A stretch of 64,000 bases of DNA from JBBIMP01 sp037444305 (GTDB lineage: Bacteria > Acidobacteriota > UBA6911), in the NCBI GenBank assembly GCA_037444305.1, contig JBBIMP010000031.1:1-64000 (forward strand), read 5' to 3'. Under the pieces are notes generated by a model. It was not told where the DNA came from and searched no databases. It saw only the letters and a program-made list of their open reading frames with translations. A program made the position numbers and the translations under genes. Positions 1 to 8,236 of this stretch are shown piece after piece. Every line of letters starts with the position of its first letter. The stretch's first letter is position 1.

Positions 1-76
1 CTTTCCTGTTGGACCCTTTCAGGGTCCTCGATTCCTTATTTAAGCGCCACTCGGGACAGGCGCCATAACCTCGAAA
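1..76. repeat. Right part of a palindromic intergenic repeat, copy 1
   Basis: These 76 bases match 52059-52134 with about six differences. The hairpin inside it, GGACCCT-TTC-AGGGTCC, is GGACCCC-TTC-GGGGTCC in the other copy, so one base pair has changed on both sides of the stem. The copy ends with the 16-mer CGCCATAACCTCGAAA (61-76), which also occurs at 52119-52134 and inverted at 52213-52228. The left part of this copy lies outside the window. A decayed vapC begins directly after it. Confidence 0.85.
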
Positions 77-89
77 TTGCAGCTGGTCG

Positions 90-542
90 TTGGTCTTGAA
101 AGGCATCCTCGGGACGAATCCTCACGCAGGGATGGGCGCAGCCGGATTCCTCCTATCGTTGTCGCATGCGCTGCCGTCGACAGAAGTTGCGGAACATGAA
201 GAGGTATTGGCGTTCAGCGAGAGCAGGCAGGTGATGGGCAAGGGCTTGGGTTACGTGGCTGTCCACCTGCTTGGCTCGTCTATCCTTTCCGGCGTTTCCC
301 TGTGGACGGCCGATCATCGCCTCGCCGAATCTGCCCGTGCCTTGGGAATCTGCTACAGCTCGCTGCAAGAAGACAACTACCGCTGCATAGCGGAGATCTA
401 CGATCTTTTCGTGACGGCGCCCGCAAGAAAACTCTCGCTTCTGGCCGAGGCTTCATTAAAAATCTGGTCTGCGCCTGCCGGGCCTTCCAGCCAGATGATC
501 TCGCTGTCCGACCGGAACCAGGTGAGCTGCCTCTTGGCGTAA
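90..542 (+). pseudogene. VapC-type PIN toxin, 5'-truncated remnant
   Basis: The reading frame from a TTG at 90 encodes the C-terminal half of a VapC ribonuclease. Recognisable parts are ALPSTEVAEHEEVLAF (about residues 27-42), GKGLGYVAVHLL (50-61) and LWTADHRLAESARALG (71-86). The N-terminal half with the first catalytic Asp (the usual VDTS.W) is missing; the repeat at 1-76 lies there instead. In the conserved GY.D.HLL motif the Asp is replaced by Ala57, so a catalytic acid is lost. The normal VapC end would be near base 357, but the frame continues to 542 and overlaps the 3' end of miaA antisense, so the original stop is gone. No antitoxin gene is visible. I judge it a dead gene. Confidence 0.7.
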
Positions 543-1357
543 CGGCGGCTTTCCCGCTTGGCCTCCTCGACCGCAGCCTCCGGCGAAACATCCCCTTCCA
601 GGCAGGCCAGTATCTGTCGGTAACCGATGGCCTTGAATGCGTGCAGGCCGGCCGGGTAGCGCTCGCGCAGCCGGCGCACTTCGTCCGCAAATCCGGCGCG
701 CATCATCCCGTCCACCCTCCGGTCGATGCGCGCGTAGAGCTGCTCTCTCGGCCATGAGATGCCCAGCTTGAGCCAGCGGCAGCCCTCCAGCCGGTCTCGT
801 GGCTGCTGCTGCCACCAGCTCATGGGCCGCCCGCTGACCCACCACACCTCCAGCGCGCGGATCGTCCGGTCCATGTCCGCAGGCTGGATCTGGGCCGCGG
901 CTGCCGGATCCGCCCTCTCCAGTGCCGCCCGGATTCTCTCCCGGCCCCCTTTGCGCTCCAGGATCCGGCGTATTCGCGCCCTTGTCTCCTCCGATCGTCC
1001 AGGACCCTCGAACAGGCCCTCGATCAGCGCCCGGAGGTAGAAGCCGGTTCCGCCGACGACCAGCGGAGTCACCTTTCGTGCGCGCATGTCGCGGAGCGCT
1101 GCACGGCCCAGCTCCATGAAATCCCCCGCCGAAAAGTCCTGGTCCGGATCCCTTATATCGAGCAGGTGGTGCCGGACGGCTGCGCGCTCGGCCGCGGATG
1201 CCTTGGCGGTGCCAATATCCATTCCACGGTAGACCTGGAGGGCATCGCAGCTGAGGATCTCGCCGTGAAACCGGCGTGCCAGGGCCAGGGCCAGGCCGGT
1301 CTTGCCGGATGCGGTCGGTCCGACGACGGCGATGGCGGGGTAGTCGTTATGGGGCAA
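398..1357 (-). CDS. miaA: tRNA dimethylallyltransferase MiaA
   Basis: MiaA transfers a dimethylallyl group from DMAPP to N6 of A37 in tRNAs that read codons beginning with U. The 319-residue protein has the P-loop GPTASGKT at 13-20, the substrate motif SCDALQVYRGMDIGTAK from 36, VVGGTGFYLRAL near 100 and the family motif RRYAKRQLTWFR near 285. The start is taken as TTG at 1357 because an in-frame TGA lies only two codons upstream and no in-frame ATG precedes the P-loop. It is the last gene of a minus-strand run after a SpoIID-like gene and a 31-codon ORF. Its 3' end is overlapped antisense by the vapC remnant. Confidence 0.96.
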   Translation of the reverse strand: MPHNDYPAIAVVGPTASGKTGLALALARRFHGEILSCDALQVYRGMDIGTAKASAAERAAVRHHLLDIRDPDQDFSAGDFMELGRAALRDMRARKVTPLVVGGTGFYLRALIEGLFEGPGRSEETRARIRRILERKGGRERIRAALERADPAAAAQIQPADMDRTIRALEVWWVSGRPMSWWQQQPRDRLEGCRWLKLGISWPREQLYARIDRRVDGMMRAGFADEVRRLRERYPAGLHAFKAIGYRQILACLEGDVSPEAAVEEAKRESRRYAKRQLTWFRSDSEIIWLEGPAGADQIFNEASARSESFLAGAVTKRS

Positions 1358-1363
1358 TGGGAT

Positions 1364-1459
1364 TCACCCGGTGCGGAAGAAATAGCGGATGCAGGCAACA
1401 GCCAGAAGAAGGGCGGCGAGGGTGAGGATGCCCAGGATTTGCGAGCGTCTTCTGTCCAT
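1364..1459 (-). CDS. Possible 31-residue single-pass membrane peptide
   Basis: Between the SpoIID-like gene and miaA an ATG at 1459 opens a 31-codon frame. It has a basic N-terminus (MDRRRSQ), one hydrophobic stretch (about residues 8-23, ILGILTLAALLLAVAC) and a short basic end (RYFFRTG). Its TGA lies six bases before the miaA TTG start, which suggests translational coupling. I do not recognise a family. Only the charge and hydrophobicity pattern and the tight spacing support it, so it could be chance. Confidence 0.35.
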   Translation of the reverse strand: MDRRRSQILGILTLAALLLAVACIRYFFRTG

Positions 1460-1474
1460 CGTGACCGCGGCGCG

Positions 1475-3910
1475 TCACTGGTAGGCTTTCGCCAGCTCCA
1501 CGCCCGTGTAGTAGGCCTTCAGGATCTCCTCGTAGGTCCGGCCGGCCCGCGCCATGCCGAACGCGCCGACCTGGCACAACCCGATGCCGTGGCCGAAGCC
1601 GCGGCCGTCGAAGGTAAAGCTGTCCACCCTGCCGTCGGCCTGTAGTGTCCGCTTGATCGTGAAAAGCGTGTCTCTCAGGCCGAGAGCGCCCCTCACCCGA
1701 TATCCGTTCAGCACCAAGGACCCGCGGGTGCCCAGGGCGCGGATCTGCACTACCCTGCCGGAGTTGCCAAAGGTTTCCGGCTGAAGGTCGAGCAGGTCTC
1801 CGATGCTTCCTGCAAGCGGCCGCAGCTTCTCGCCCGCAGCCTGGCGCGGGATGGTTGTGCTCCAGGTGGCGACCGGGGAGTATCGGTCGCTGGCCGCTCC
1901 TGTCGGGTTGAGCTGGACTTCGAGGAACCGGATCCTGCGGTCGTCGTCCAGGAGAAAGCTCAGGCGTTCATTGCCGATGACTTTCAAAGCCTCGACAGGA
2001 GTGCTTCTCGCTTCCGCCAGCCTGAAAAGGCTGAGGCTATCGGCGAGAACAAACGACTCGGTCCGGCTGCCCTGCTTCACCGTGATGCCGGGGGCGCTGC
2101 CGGCCGGCTGGCCCGCGGCGGCCGAGACCAGGACGGCCCTGCTCAGCAGATCGGGCCGCGCGGCCTCCACCCAGCGCACCAGCAGGGTGAGAGCGTCGGC
2201 GCGCGTGATGGGCTCCGAGGGGCGGATCGTATTGTCGGGATAGGCATGCCAGGCGCCCTGCTGCATGACGTAGGCTAGCGCAGTCCGCTCCCCCTCGGCC
2301 ACGGCGCTGCCGTCGCGCAGGTTGGCGAGGTAGTAGGCGGCATCGGCGGGCGAGATGCGCAACCCGATCTCCCGCGCCCCGAAGAATCCCTCGGCCGCGA
2401 AGCGGATGAACCCGGCCCGCGTGCCGGTGTTGTAGCCTGCCTGCGGAACAGTTCCGGGCCGCTTGCCCAGCGCCTGGGCCTTTCGCAACCAGGCCCTGAT
2501 CTCGTTCGGATCGGGCGTGCCTTCGAGGCTGGAAGCCTGCAGGTCGGAAGGGCCGGCCAATCCCAGCGCCTGTGCCAATTCCAGTTCCCGGTTGACGACG
2601 CGGCCTCCGTCGGCGAAGACGATGCGCCCGAGGCCCGGCGCGCCCCGGAGATTGGCCTGGGCGCCGTCCGCCGTCTCGCTTTCGACGGCGCAGATGACGC
2701 TGACTAGGTAGGGGACGGGCGCGCTGCCGTAGACGAGTGAAAAATCCTCGGTCCTGCCGCCGCAGGTGGAGGAGTACATGGCCTCGATGAGGTTGCCCTG
2801 GTGGTAAACCGCCACGCCGTAGGTGCTGCGGACGGCTTCGTTGGTGGCCTCCTTCTCCGCGGCGACGCCGCCATAAACCTGGGTTCTTTCGTCGTCTGTC
2901 AGGTCGAATCCCTCAGACCGGAATCGTCCCCGGTTTTTCAGCGCGTAGGTCCGGGCCGCCACCGCCTGGGCCGCAAGCGCCGCCGGCTCCGGGTAGGTTG
3001 TGGGGCTGATCTCGGCGGGAACCACCCCGAGAAGATACTCCTCCATGCCGAGCTGGTTTACCAGCGTGAGGCGCCCGCTCCTGTTGAGCGCCAGGTCGAA
3101 AAGGCCGCGGTAAGGCTTGCCGTCCAGGCGGAGGAATTCTGTGGCGAAGGAGGGAAAGACGAAAAAGCCGCTGCTGCTGACCATCAGCAGCTGGTCGGGG
3201 CCTCTCAGGGTGATCGTGGAGCCTCCCGTCCTCTCCACCGTATCCTGGACCACGAACGCATCCCGGTAGCCGGCATCGGCGAGCGGGCCGGAAGCAAAGG
3301 CTCTCGCATCGTCCCGGGCGCGGAATTCTCCAAGCCGTACCTGGTGCATCCCGGTTTCCGGCACGCTCCGGACATTCCCGGGCTGTGAAAACCGCCGCGA
3401 AAGATCGCGGCTCAGCGTTTCGGCGGCATCGGGCCTGGAGAGCGAGGCGACCTGGACGCGGTAGATTTCCGCAACGGCGGCAGTCCGGCTTTCGATCCGG
3501 ACGTGGATCTCCCCCTGGATGGCTCTCCGGGCGGCTTCCGGCGCCTTTTCCTGGATGAAGTACTCCCCCGGGGAGGTGATGCGAACCTCGGCCGCCGATG
3601 TTCTCAGACCGATCCGGATGGGCGGTCCGGGAAGCAGCGTCCGCGAGACGACGGCGGGCGCCGGCGCAGGCGGCTGGCCGGGAGTAACCGGCGGCGCCGG
3701 CGCGGGCACCGCTATGACTACGGGTGCCGGGTCCGGCGGTTGGGGAACCGGAGAAGCAGGCCCCGGCGCAGCGGGGGGCGAAGCGGACACGGGGGGTGGA
3801 ACCTGGACCTTGCGACCGCAGGCCGCCAGGGCCATCGCGGACAGAAGCAGAACTATATTGAAGATCCAGGTCCGGTTCCGGGCGGACCCCCCTGTCAGCG
3901 AATGGCGCAC
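1475..3910 (-). CDS. SpoIID/LytB-domain lipoprotein with SPOR-like and SLH-like segments
   Basis: This 811-residue protein starts with a hydrophobic segment ending in the lipobox LAAC (Cys31), followed by a long Pro/Ala-rich linker to about residue 115. A SPOR-like segment (IYRVQVASLSRPDAAETLSRDL) lies near 148-225. The SpoIID domain runs from about 245 to 420 with the hallmarks EEYLLGVVPAEISP, ALAAQAVAARTYAL and MYSSTCGGRTED. An insertion contains an SLH-like stretch (AYPDNTIRPSEPITRADA) near 565. The end of the SpoIID fold returns at the C-terminus with GRGFGHGIGLCQVGAFGMA. SpoIID proteins bind or cleave denuded peptidoglycan; here a cell-wall role at septa or the periplasm is likely, not sporulation, since nothing else sporulation-related is visible. 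Confidence 0.85.
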   Translation of the reverse strand: MRHSLTGGSARNRTWIFNIVLLLSAMALAACGRKVQVPPPVSASPPAAPGPASPVPQPPDPAPVVIAVPAPAPPVTPGQPPAPAPAVVSRTLLPGPPIRIGLRTSAAEVRITSPGEYFIQEKAPEAARRAIQGEIHVRIESRTAAVAEIYRVQVASLSRPDAAETLSRDLSRRFSQPGNVRSVPETGMHQVRLGEFRARDDARAFASGPLADAGYRDAFVVQDTVERTGGSTITLRGPDQLLMVSSSGFFVFPSFATEFLRLDGKPYRGLFDLALNRSGRLTLVNQLGMEEYLLGVVPAEISPTTYPEPAALAAQAVAARTYALKNRGRFRSEGFDLTDDERTQVYGGVAAEKEATNEAVRSTYGVAVYHQGNLIEAMYSSTCGGRTEDFSLVYGSAPVPYLVSVICAVESETADGAQANLRGAPGLGRIVFADGGRVVNRELELAQALGLAGPSDLQASSLEGTPDPNEIRAWLRKAQALGKRPGTVPQAGYNTGTRAGFIRFAAEGFFGAREIGLRISPADAAYYLANLRDGSAVAEGERTALAYVMQQGAWHAYPDNTIRPSEPITRADALTLLVRWVEAARPDLLSRAVLVSAAAGQPAGSAPGITVKQGSRTESFVLADSLSLFRLAEARSTPVEALKVIGNERLSFLLDDDRRIRFLEVQLNPTGAASDRYSPVATWSTTIPRQAAGEKLRPLAGSIGDLLDLQPETFGNSGRVVQIRALGTRGSLVLNGYRVRGALGLRDTLFTIKRTLQADGRVDSFTFDGRGFGHGIGLCQVGAFGMARAGRTYEEILKAYYTGVELAKAYQ

Positions 3911-3972
3911 GATGTCAGCCGATTCCCCTGCTAAGATCCCGTGTCAACTGCCGTCGTTTCTTGTCGCCAGTT

Positions 3973-4947
3973 TCAGGGTCGTTCGTTGTAGGCAAAGACA
4001 AATTTGGCCCCCACCCGGTCTCCCGGAAATCCTTCCGGCAGTGGAGGAAAGGGATTCGACCCGATGATCGCGCTCAGGGCGGCAATGTCGAGCGAACTGC
4101 TGCCGGAAGGGGAGACGATCTGGGCGTTCACGAAAGTGCCGTCCTTCCGGATGAAGAAGACGATCGTCGTCCTGCCTTGGGAATTGCGCAGGTTGGAGGG
4201 GATCAGCCAGTTTCCCTTCACCTTTTCGATGATGATGGTGGCGTAGTCCCCCAGCGGGAAGCCCTTGGTGTCGAACAGCCCGCTCCCCTCGGTACGCATG
4301 GCCGCCTGCCTGTCCTGGAAAACCCTGGCCTCCTGTCTTGGCTCGGTCGCCGGCGCCGTCATGCGCTCGGCAGCCACTTTTGTCGGTTCGCTTGCCGGGA
4401 TCGTCTCGGGTATCTTCGCCGGCGTTGGCGTCCCGCTCGGGGGCGGGAGATACACGGTGACCTGCTTGCCCTCGGGGCTCCCGCCGCGCTCCGGGTCGGC
4501 CGTGTTGGGCGGTTTGGCCGCCGCCACCTCGGGCACGGGTAGAGGGGATCCCTCGGGCGACAGCACTCTGGGAACGGGTTCGGGAAATTGCACCGCGGCG
4601 GCAACGGTTTCGTCACCCCAGCGGATCGGTATGGGAGGCCTTCCGCTCCCCTTGCCGGGATCGCGGTTCCAGTCGTAGATGAGTTCGCGGAGAACTTCGG
4701 CGGAGGGCATGCGCATGCTTCCCGGGCGCTCTACGAAGGTGACGGTCCGCCATTCCTTGTCGGGCAGCGCTCCCTTGAGGGAAGGGGCCGGCCGGACCCA
4801 GGGTCGCAGCCCGGGCAACAGCACGTGCGGGTTTTCGTTGAGCACCACGAACACCAGCAGGTGGCTGATGATGCTTACAACCCCTGATTTCATCAGGCGG
4901 CGGCTTGGCGGCCGCCACTTCTGCCGGGAAATGGCAAAGTCAAACAT
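3973..4947 (-). CDS. TonB C-terminal-domain (energy transducer type) protein
   Basis: The protein has 324 residues. A short cytoplasmic N-terminus precedes one membrane segment at about 18-38 (MKSGVVSIISHLLVFVVL). A Pro-rich periplasmic linker (about 85-225) follows, and the last 90 residues form a TonB_C domain with GDYATIIIEKVKGNWLIP, TTIVFFIRKDGTFVNAQIVSPSG and a closing FVFAYNERP. Such proteins pass proton-motive force from ExbBD to outer-membrane receptors; no exbB or exbD is in the window. It could serve the TonB-dependent receptor at 28.3-30.6 kb, though proximity does not show this. Start ATG at 4947; 62 bases separate it from the SpoIID-like gene. Confidence 0.82.
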   Translation of the reverse strand: MFDFAISRQKWRPPSRRLMKSGVVSIISHLLVFVVLNENPHVLLPGLRPWVRPAPSLKGALPDKEWRTVTFVERPGSMRMPSAEVLRELIYDWNRDPGKGSGRPPIPIRWGDETVAAAVQFPEPVPRVLSPEGSPLPVPEVAAAKPPNTADPERGGSPEGKQVTVYLPPPSGTPTPAKIPETIPASEPTKVAAERMTAPATEPRQEARVFQDRQAAMRTEGSGLFDTKGFPLGDYATIIIEKVKGNWLIPSNLRNSQGRTTIVFFIRKDGTFVNAQIVSPSGSSSLDIAALSAIIGSNPFPPLPEGFPGDRVGAKFVFAYNERP

Positions 4948-4985
4948 AGTTACACGAAGCCCCGGTCTAAGTATAAGAAAGTCGC

Positions 4986-5945
4986 TTAACCCCTGTCAAT
5001 TTCAAGCGCTTGCGCCTGCTCCGCCTGCTCGAGCACACGCAGGGCCATGCCCAGGCTCCTGCGCCCGTCCAGACCGGTGCATTCCACCGGCCCGCGCCCC
5101 CGGCAGGCCGTCAGGAACGACTGGAGTTCGGTCTCCAGGGGCTCCTTTTTCAGCGGCAGGATTTTGCGGCTTTCGATCTGCGTTCCTTCCGTGCCCACCT
5201 TTCCCTTGAGGCCGAAGACCATCACGTCCTGCCGTGTGTAATCCAGCGAGACGTACTCCTGTGCGTGGAAAAGCCTGAGTTTTCGGATCTTCTCCATGGA
5301 GATGCGGCTGGCGGTGATGTTGGCGACGCAGCCGTCCTCGAACTGGATCCTGGCGTTGGCGATATCGATGCGCCTTGTCAGGATGGCGATTCCGACCGCC
5401 TGGATCGAGACCGGTTCCGAGGGCACGATCAGCGACAGGATGTCCAGGTCGTGGATCATGAGGTCGAGAATCACATCGATGTCCAGGCTGCGGGGCGAAA
5501 ACAAACCCATGCGGTGGGCCTCGATGAACCGCGGCCGCCGGACAATCTCGCGAACGGCTTGCACCGCGGGATTGAAGCGTTCGAGGTGCCCCACCTGCAG
5601 CACCTTTCCGGCCGCCTTCGCCGCGGCGATCAGCCGGTCGGCCTCCTCCGTCGTCGCCGCGATCGGTTTCTCCACGAGGACGTGAACTCCCTCCCTGAGA
5701 AAATGCTCCCCGATTTCGCCGTGCAGGATTGTAGGGGTGGCGATGCTCACCGCGTCAACCTTGCCAAACAGCCGACGGTAATCGCCGAAGGCTTGGGCGG
5801 CGTAGGGGTGGGCGATTTCAGCGGCGCGTTCGGGATTGGCGTCGGCCACCGCGATGAGTTCGGCGTCCGGCAGCGAGGCGTAAACCCGGGCATGATGCCG
5901 GCCCAGGGACCCGACACCGACGACTCCGACTCTGACTTTATCCAT
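4986..5945 (-). CDS. Gfo/Idh/MocA-family oxidoreductase in the lipid A cluster
   Basis: This 319-residue NAD(P)-dependent dehydrogenase has the Rossmann motif VGVVGVGSLGRHHAR near residues 6-20 and the family motif EKPIAATTEEADRLI near 94-108. H-bonding and catalytic-type residues occur in LDLMIHDLDI. Two ATGs are possible. 5951 gives an ATGA overlap with lpxI; 5945 has AGGGA six bases upstream and is preferred. Linkage to lpxI-lpxA suggests a sugar-nucleotide substrate. The named precedent is GnnA, which oxidises UDP-GlcNAc at C3 on the way to the amino analogue used for amide-linked lipid A, but no GnnB-type aminotransferase is adjacent, so the assignment stays open. Confidence 0.88.
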   Translation of the reverse strand: MDKVRVGVVGVGSLGRHHARVYASLPDAELIAVADANPERAAEIAHPYAAQAFGDYRRLFGKVDAVSIATPTILHGEIGEHFLREGVHVLVEKPIAATTEEADRLIAAAKAAGKVLQVGHLERFNPAVQAVREIVRRPRFIEAHRMGLFSPRSLDIDVILDLMIHDLDILSLIVPSEPVSIQAVGIAILTRRIDIANARIQFEDGCVANITASRISMEKIRKLRLFHAQEYVSLDYTRQDVMVFGLKGKVGTEGTQIESRKILPLKKEPLETELQSFLTACRGRGPVECTGLDGRRSLGMALRVLEQAEQAQALEIDRG

Positions 5946-5947
5946 GG

Positions 5948-6799
5948 TCATTCCCTGTCTGTCCCGCCGCCGGTTCCCATCGGCGCGAGGCCGACGAGCG
6001 CTATGCCGTTGCGGTCGGCGAGTTCGACGAGCTTGTCCCGCTCCAGGACGAGCGTCCGGGCGGCGTCCATCACGAGGGCCGTGGCACCGGCTTCGATCAT
6101 CTGCTCCACGGTGGCGGGTCCCACGACGGGGACGTCGAACCGCATGTCCTGGTTCGGCTTGCTTACCTTGATGACGGTGAGGTCCTTCCGGTTCACCAGG
6201 CGTCCGGCCCTGCGGATAGTTTCGTCCGTTCCCTCCATCGCCTCCACGGCGACCACGGCCCTGTCCCGGACCACGATGGTCTGGCCGATGTCCATCAGCG
6301 CGATCCGGTGCGCGATAGGGCGGCCGAACTCGAGGTCGGCGGCTTCCCGGCCGTTGAGCCCGCGGCGGGTGAGCCTGCCTTCGGGCGCCATGTGCGGCTT
6401 GAGGAACCCGGTCGAATCGATGAGCGTGATCCCCTCCTGCTCCAGCACGCGGGCGACGCCGCCGATGAGCGAATCGGTGTTCTTCCGCTCCAGGCCTGCC
6501 AGCATGCGGATCATCTTCAGATCCGGCAGGGAGGAGCCGAAGATCTGCACGTGCTTGACCTGTCCGGCCATGAGTGCCTTCGTGACGCCGGCCTCCTTGA
6601 AGACGCGGATCAGTTTGCCCAGCTGGCCCAGGCCGAGCCAATGAACGGGGTATCCGCAGGAGTCGATTTCGGGAAAGGTCTCTTCCTTGATGGCTGCCAC
6701 CACCATGTCGATGCGCCGCGCCCGGGCGGACTCGAGTACCATGAAGGGGAAGCGGCCATTCCCCGCGATGAGCCCGAATTTTTCCTGCGGTTCGTTCAT
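5948..6799 (-). CDS. lpxI: UDP-2,3-diacylglucosamine pyrophosphatase LpxI
   Basis: LpxI hydrolyses UDP-2,3-diacylglucosamine to lipid X and UMP in lipid A synthesis and replaces LpxH in many bacteria. The 283-residue protein shows the family pattern: FGLIAGNGRFPFMVLESAR at the start, GQLGKLIRVFKEAGVTKALMAGQVKH in the N-terminal domain, and SLIGGVARVLEQEGITLIDSTGFL, DIGQTIVVRDRAVVAVEAMEGTDETIRRAG and MRFDVPVVGPATVEQM in the C-terminal DUF1009 domain. The start is ATG 6799, 20 bases after lpxA; an upstream extension to 6889 would overlap lpxA and does not look like the family. The gene ends just before the oxidoreductase start. Confidence 0.94.
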   Translation of the reverse strand: MNEPQEKFGLIAGNGRFPFMVLESARARRIDMVVAAIKEETFPEIDSCGYPVHWLGLGQLGKLIRVFKEAGVTKALMAGQVKHVQIFGSSLPDLKMIRMLAGLERKNTDSLIGGVARVLEQEGITLIDSTGFLKPHMAPEGRLTRRGLNGREAADLEFGRPIAHRIALMDIGQTIVVRDRAVVAVEAMEGTDETIRRAGRLVNRKDLTVIKVSKPNQDMRFDVPVVGPATVEQMIEAGATALVMDAARTLVLERDKLVELADRNGIALVGLAPMGTGGGTDRE

Positions 6800-6819
6800 C
6801 GGAATGCCCGGCCGCCCCG

Positions 6820-7599
6820 TCAGCGGATAAAGCCCCGCTCCGAGGACTCCATGAACTCCAGGAGCACGGCTGATTCCTGCGCGGTCCACTGGCTCTGCCG
6901 CGCCTCGAGAATGGCCTCGCCCGTGTTGCGGCCCGTGCGGAAGAGGATCCGATAGATCTTCTTCAGCTCCTCGATCGATTCCGCCGGAATACCCTTGCGC
7001 TGCAGGCCGACCGAGTTGATGCCGTAAATCTTGGCGCTGTTCCTGTCCCCCACGGTCTTAATGTATGGAAGCGCGTCGCGGGTGATGACGGAGAAGCCGC
7101 CGATGAAGGCGTGCGGCCCGACGCGGCAGAACTGGTGCACGGCGGAAAAGGCGCCCACGGTTGCGTGATCTGCGACGGTCACGTGGCCGGCCAGCGTGGC
7201 CGCATTGGCCATGATCACATGGTTGCCGACGTGGGAGTCGTGGGCGAGGTGGCTGTAGGCCATGAACAGGTTGCCATCCCCGATCGAGCTGAGCCCGCCG
7301 CCGCCGGTGGTGCCGCGGTTGAGGGTCACGAATTCCCTGAAGACGTTGTGATTCCCGATTGTCAGGAGGGTCTTCTCGCCTTTGTATTTGAGGTCTTGCG
7401 GGTCGCTCCCGACGGAGCCGTGGTTGTAAAAGCGGCAGTCCCGGCCGATGGATGTCCATCCGCCGACATGCACATGGGCTTCCAAAACGGAGCCGGCTCC
7501 GATGGTTACTTCGGGGCCGATGATGCAGTAGGGCCCGATGGTCGCTCGCCCGTCTATTTCCGCCGAGCTGTCGATGATGGCTGTGGGATGAATGGGCAT
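6820..7599 (-). CDS. lpxA: Acyl-ACP:UDP-N-acetylglucosamine O-acyltransferase LpxA
   Basis: LpxA adds the first 3-hydroxyacyl chain to UDP-GlcNAc. The 259-residue protein is a left-handed beta-helix: hexapeptide repeats run from residue 2 to about 180 (for example ATIGPYCIIGPEVTIGAGS), followed by an alpha-helical tail. The catalytic His falls at 120 in SHLAHDSHVGN. The position equivalent to E. coli Gly173, the acyl-length ruler, is Gly168 in IGGFSV. By that precedent a hydroxyacyl chain of about C14 or longer would fit. The neighbours fabZ and lpxI are the usual partners. Confidence 0.96.
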   Translation of the reverse strand: MPIHPTAIIDSSAEIDGRATIGPYCIIGPEVTIGAGSVLEAHVHVGGWTSIGRDCRFYNHGSVGSDPQDLKYKGEKTLLTIGNHNVFREFVTLNRGTTGGGGLSSIGDGNLFMAYSHLAHDSHVGNHVIMANAATLAGHVTVADHATVGAFSAVHQFCRVGPHAFIGGFSVITRDALPYIKTVGDRNSAKIYGINSVGLQRKGIPAESIEELKKIYRILFRTGRNTGEAILEARQSQWTAQESAVLLEFMESSERGFIR

Positions 7600-7678
7600 T
7601 TCCAGAACTCTCTGCGAGCGATGCTCGGATAGTCCGCCGGGCCGTCGCCGGCGGCGGGTGGAGAAGATGCGGTTACCT

Positions 7679-8152
7679 CTACATCTCGGGCACAGGTTCC
7701 GAGGCGCGGCTCACGACCGTGCATGACAGCTCCGCCTCAGCCGCGAGCTGCCCCTCTACGAAAGCCTCCCCCTTCATCCGGTAGTACCTGCCGCGCTTTT
7801 TGAGGACCGTGACCTCCAGCCGCAGCTGGTCGCCGGGGGTCACCGGATTGCGGAAGCGGCAATGGTCGATGCCGGTGAAATACACGAGGTTCGAACTGCG
7901 CTCCGCGTCCCCGCTGAACAGCAGGATGACCCCGACCTGGGCCAGAGCCTCCACGATCAGGACCCCGGGCATCACGGGGTGCTCCGGGAAGTGCCCCTGG
8001 AAGAACGGCTCGTTGAACGTGACGTTTTTCAGCCCCACCATCCGCTCGGAACCGTCGGTTTCCACGATTCTGTCGACCAGCAGGAAGGGATACCGGTGCG
8101 GCATCACTTCAAGGATCTCTCGGATGTTGAGCGTTGCAGGCATCGGTTTCAT
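7679..8152 (-). CDS. fabZ: 3-hydroxyacyl-ACP dehydratase FabZ
   Basis: FabZ dehydrates 3-hydroxyacyl-ACP in fatty acid elongation and competes with LpxA for the same substrate. The 157-residue hot-dog-fold protein has MPHRYPFLLVDR at 17-28 and the catalytic pair His54 (FFQGHFPEHPVMPG) and Glu68 (LIVEALAQ). ATG 8152 and a second ATG four codons later (8143) are both possible. The gene sits between ompH and lpxA where lpxD-fabZ-lpxA is the common order, but lpxD is absent. Confidence 0.96.
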   Translation of the reverse strand: MKPMPATLNIREILEVMPHRYPFLLVDRIVETDGSERMVGLKNVTFNEPFFQGHFPEHPVMPGVLIVEALAQVGVILLFSGDAERSSNLVYFTGIDHCRFRNPVTPGDQLRLEVTVLKKRGRYYRMKGEAFVEGQLAAEAELSCTVVSRASEPVPEM

Positions 8153-8190
8153 GGGTCAACCGGATGTTGCGGGTGCAAAACTCCAGGATT

Positions 8191-8219
8191 GGGAGGGCCG
8201 CATGTTGCGCGGCCCTCCC
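8191..8219. other. Perfect intercistronic hairpin between ompH and fabZ
   Basis: GGGAGGGCCGC (8191-8201) and GCGGCCCTCCC (8209-8219) form a perfect 11-bp stem with a 7-base loop. No T-run follows directly on the minus strand, so it is better read as an RNA-processing or stability element, or a weak terminator, than as an intrinsic terminator. Confidence 0.55.
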
Positions 8220-8236
8220 CCGTTAAAGCTGGTGGC

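Noticed and set aside
4986..6641. Apparent 551-residue fusion protein ending in the Gfo/Idh oxidoreductase
   Set aside because: The N-terminal part is lpxI read in another frame; the oxidoreductase has its own ribosome binding site and start at 5945.
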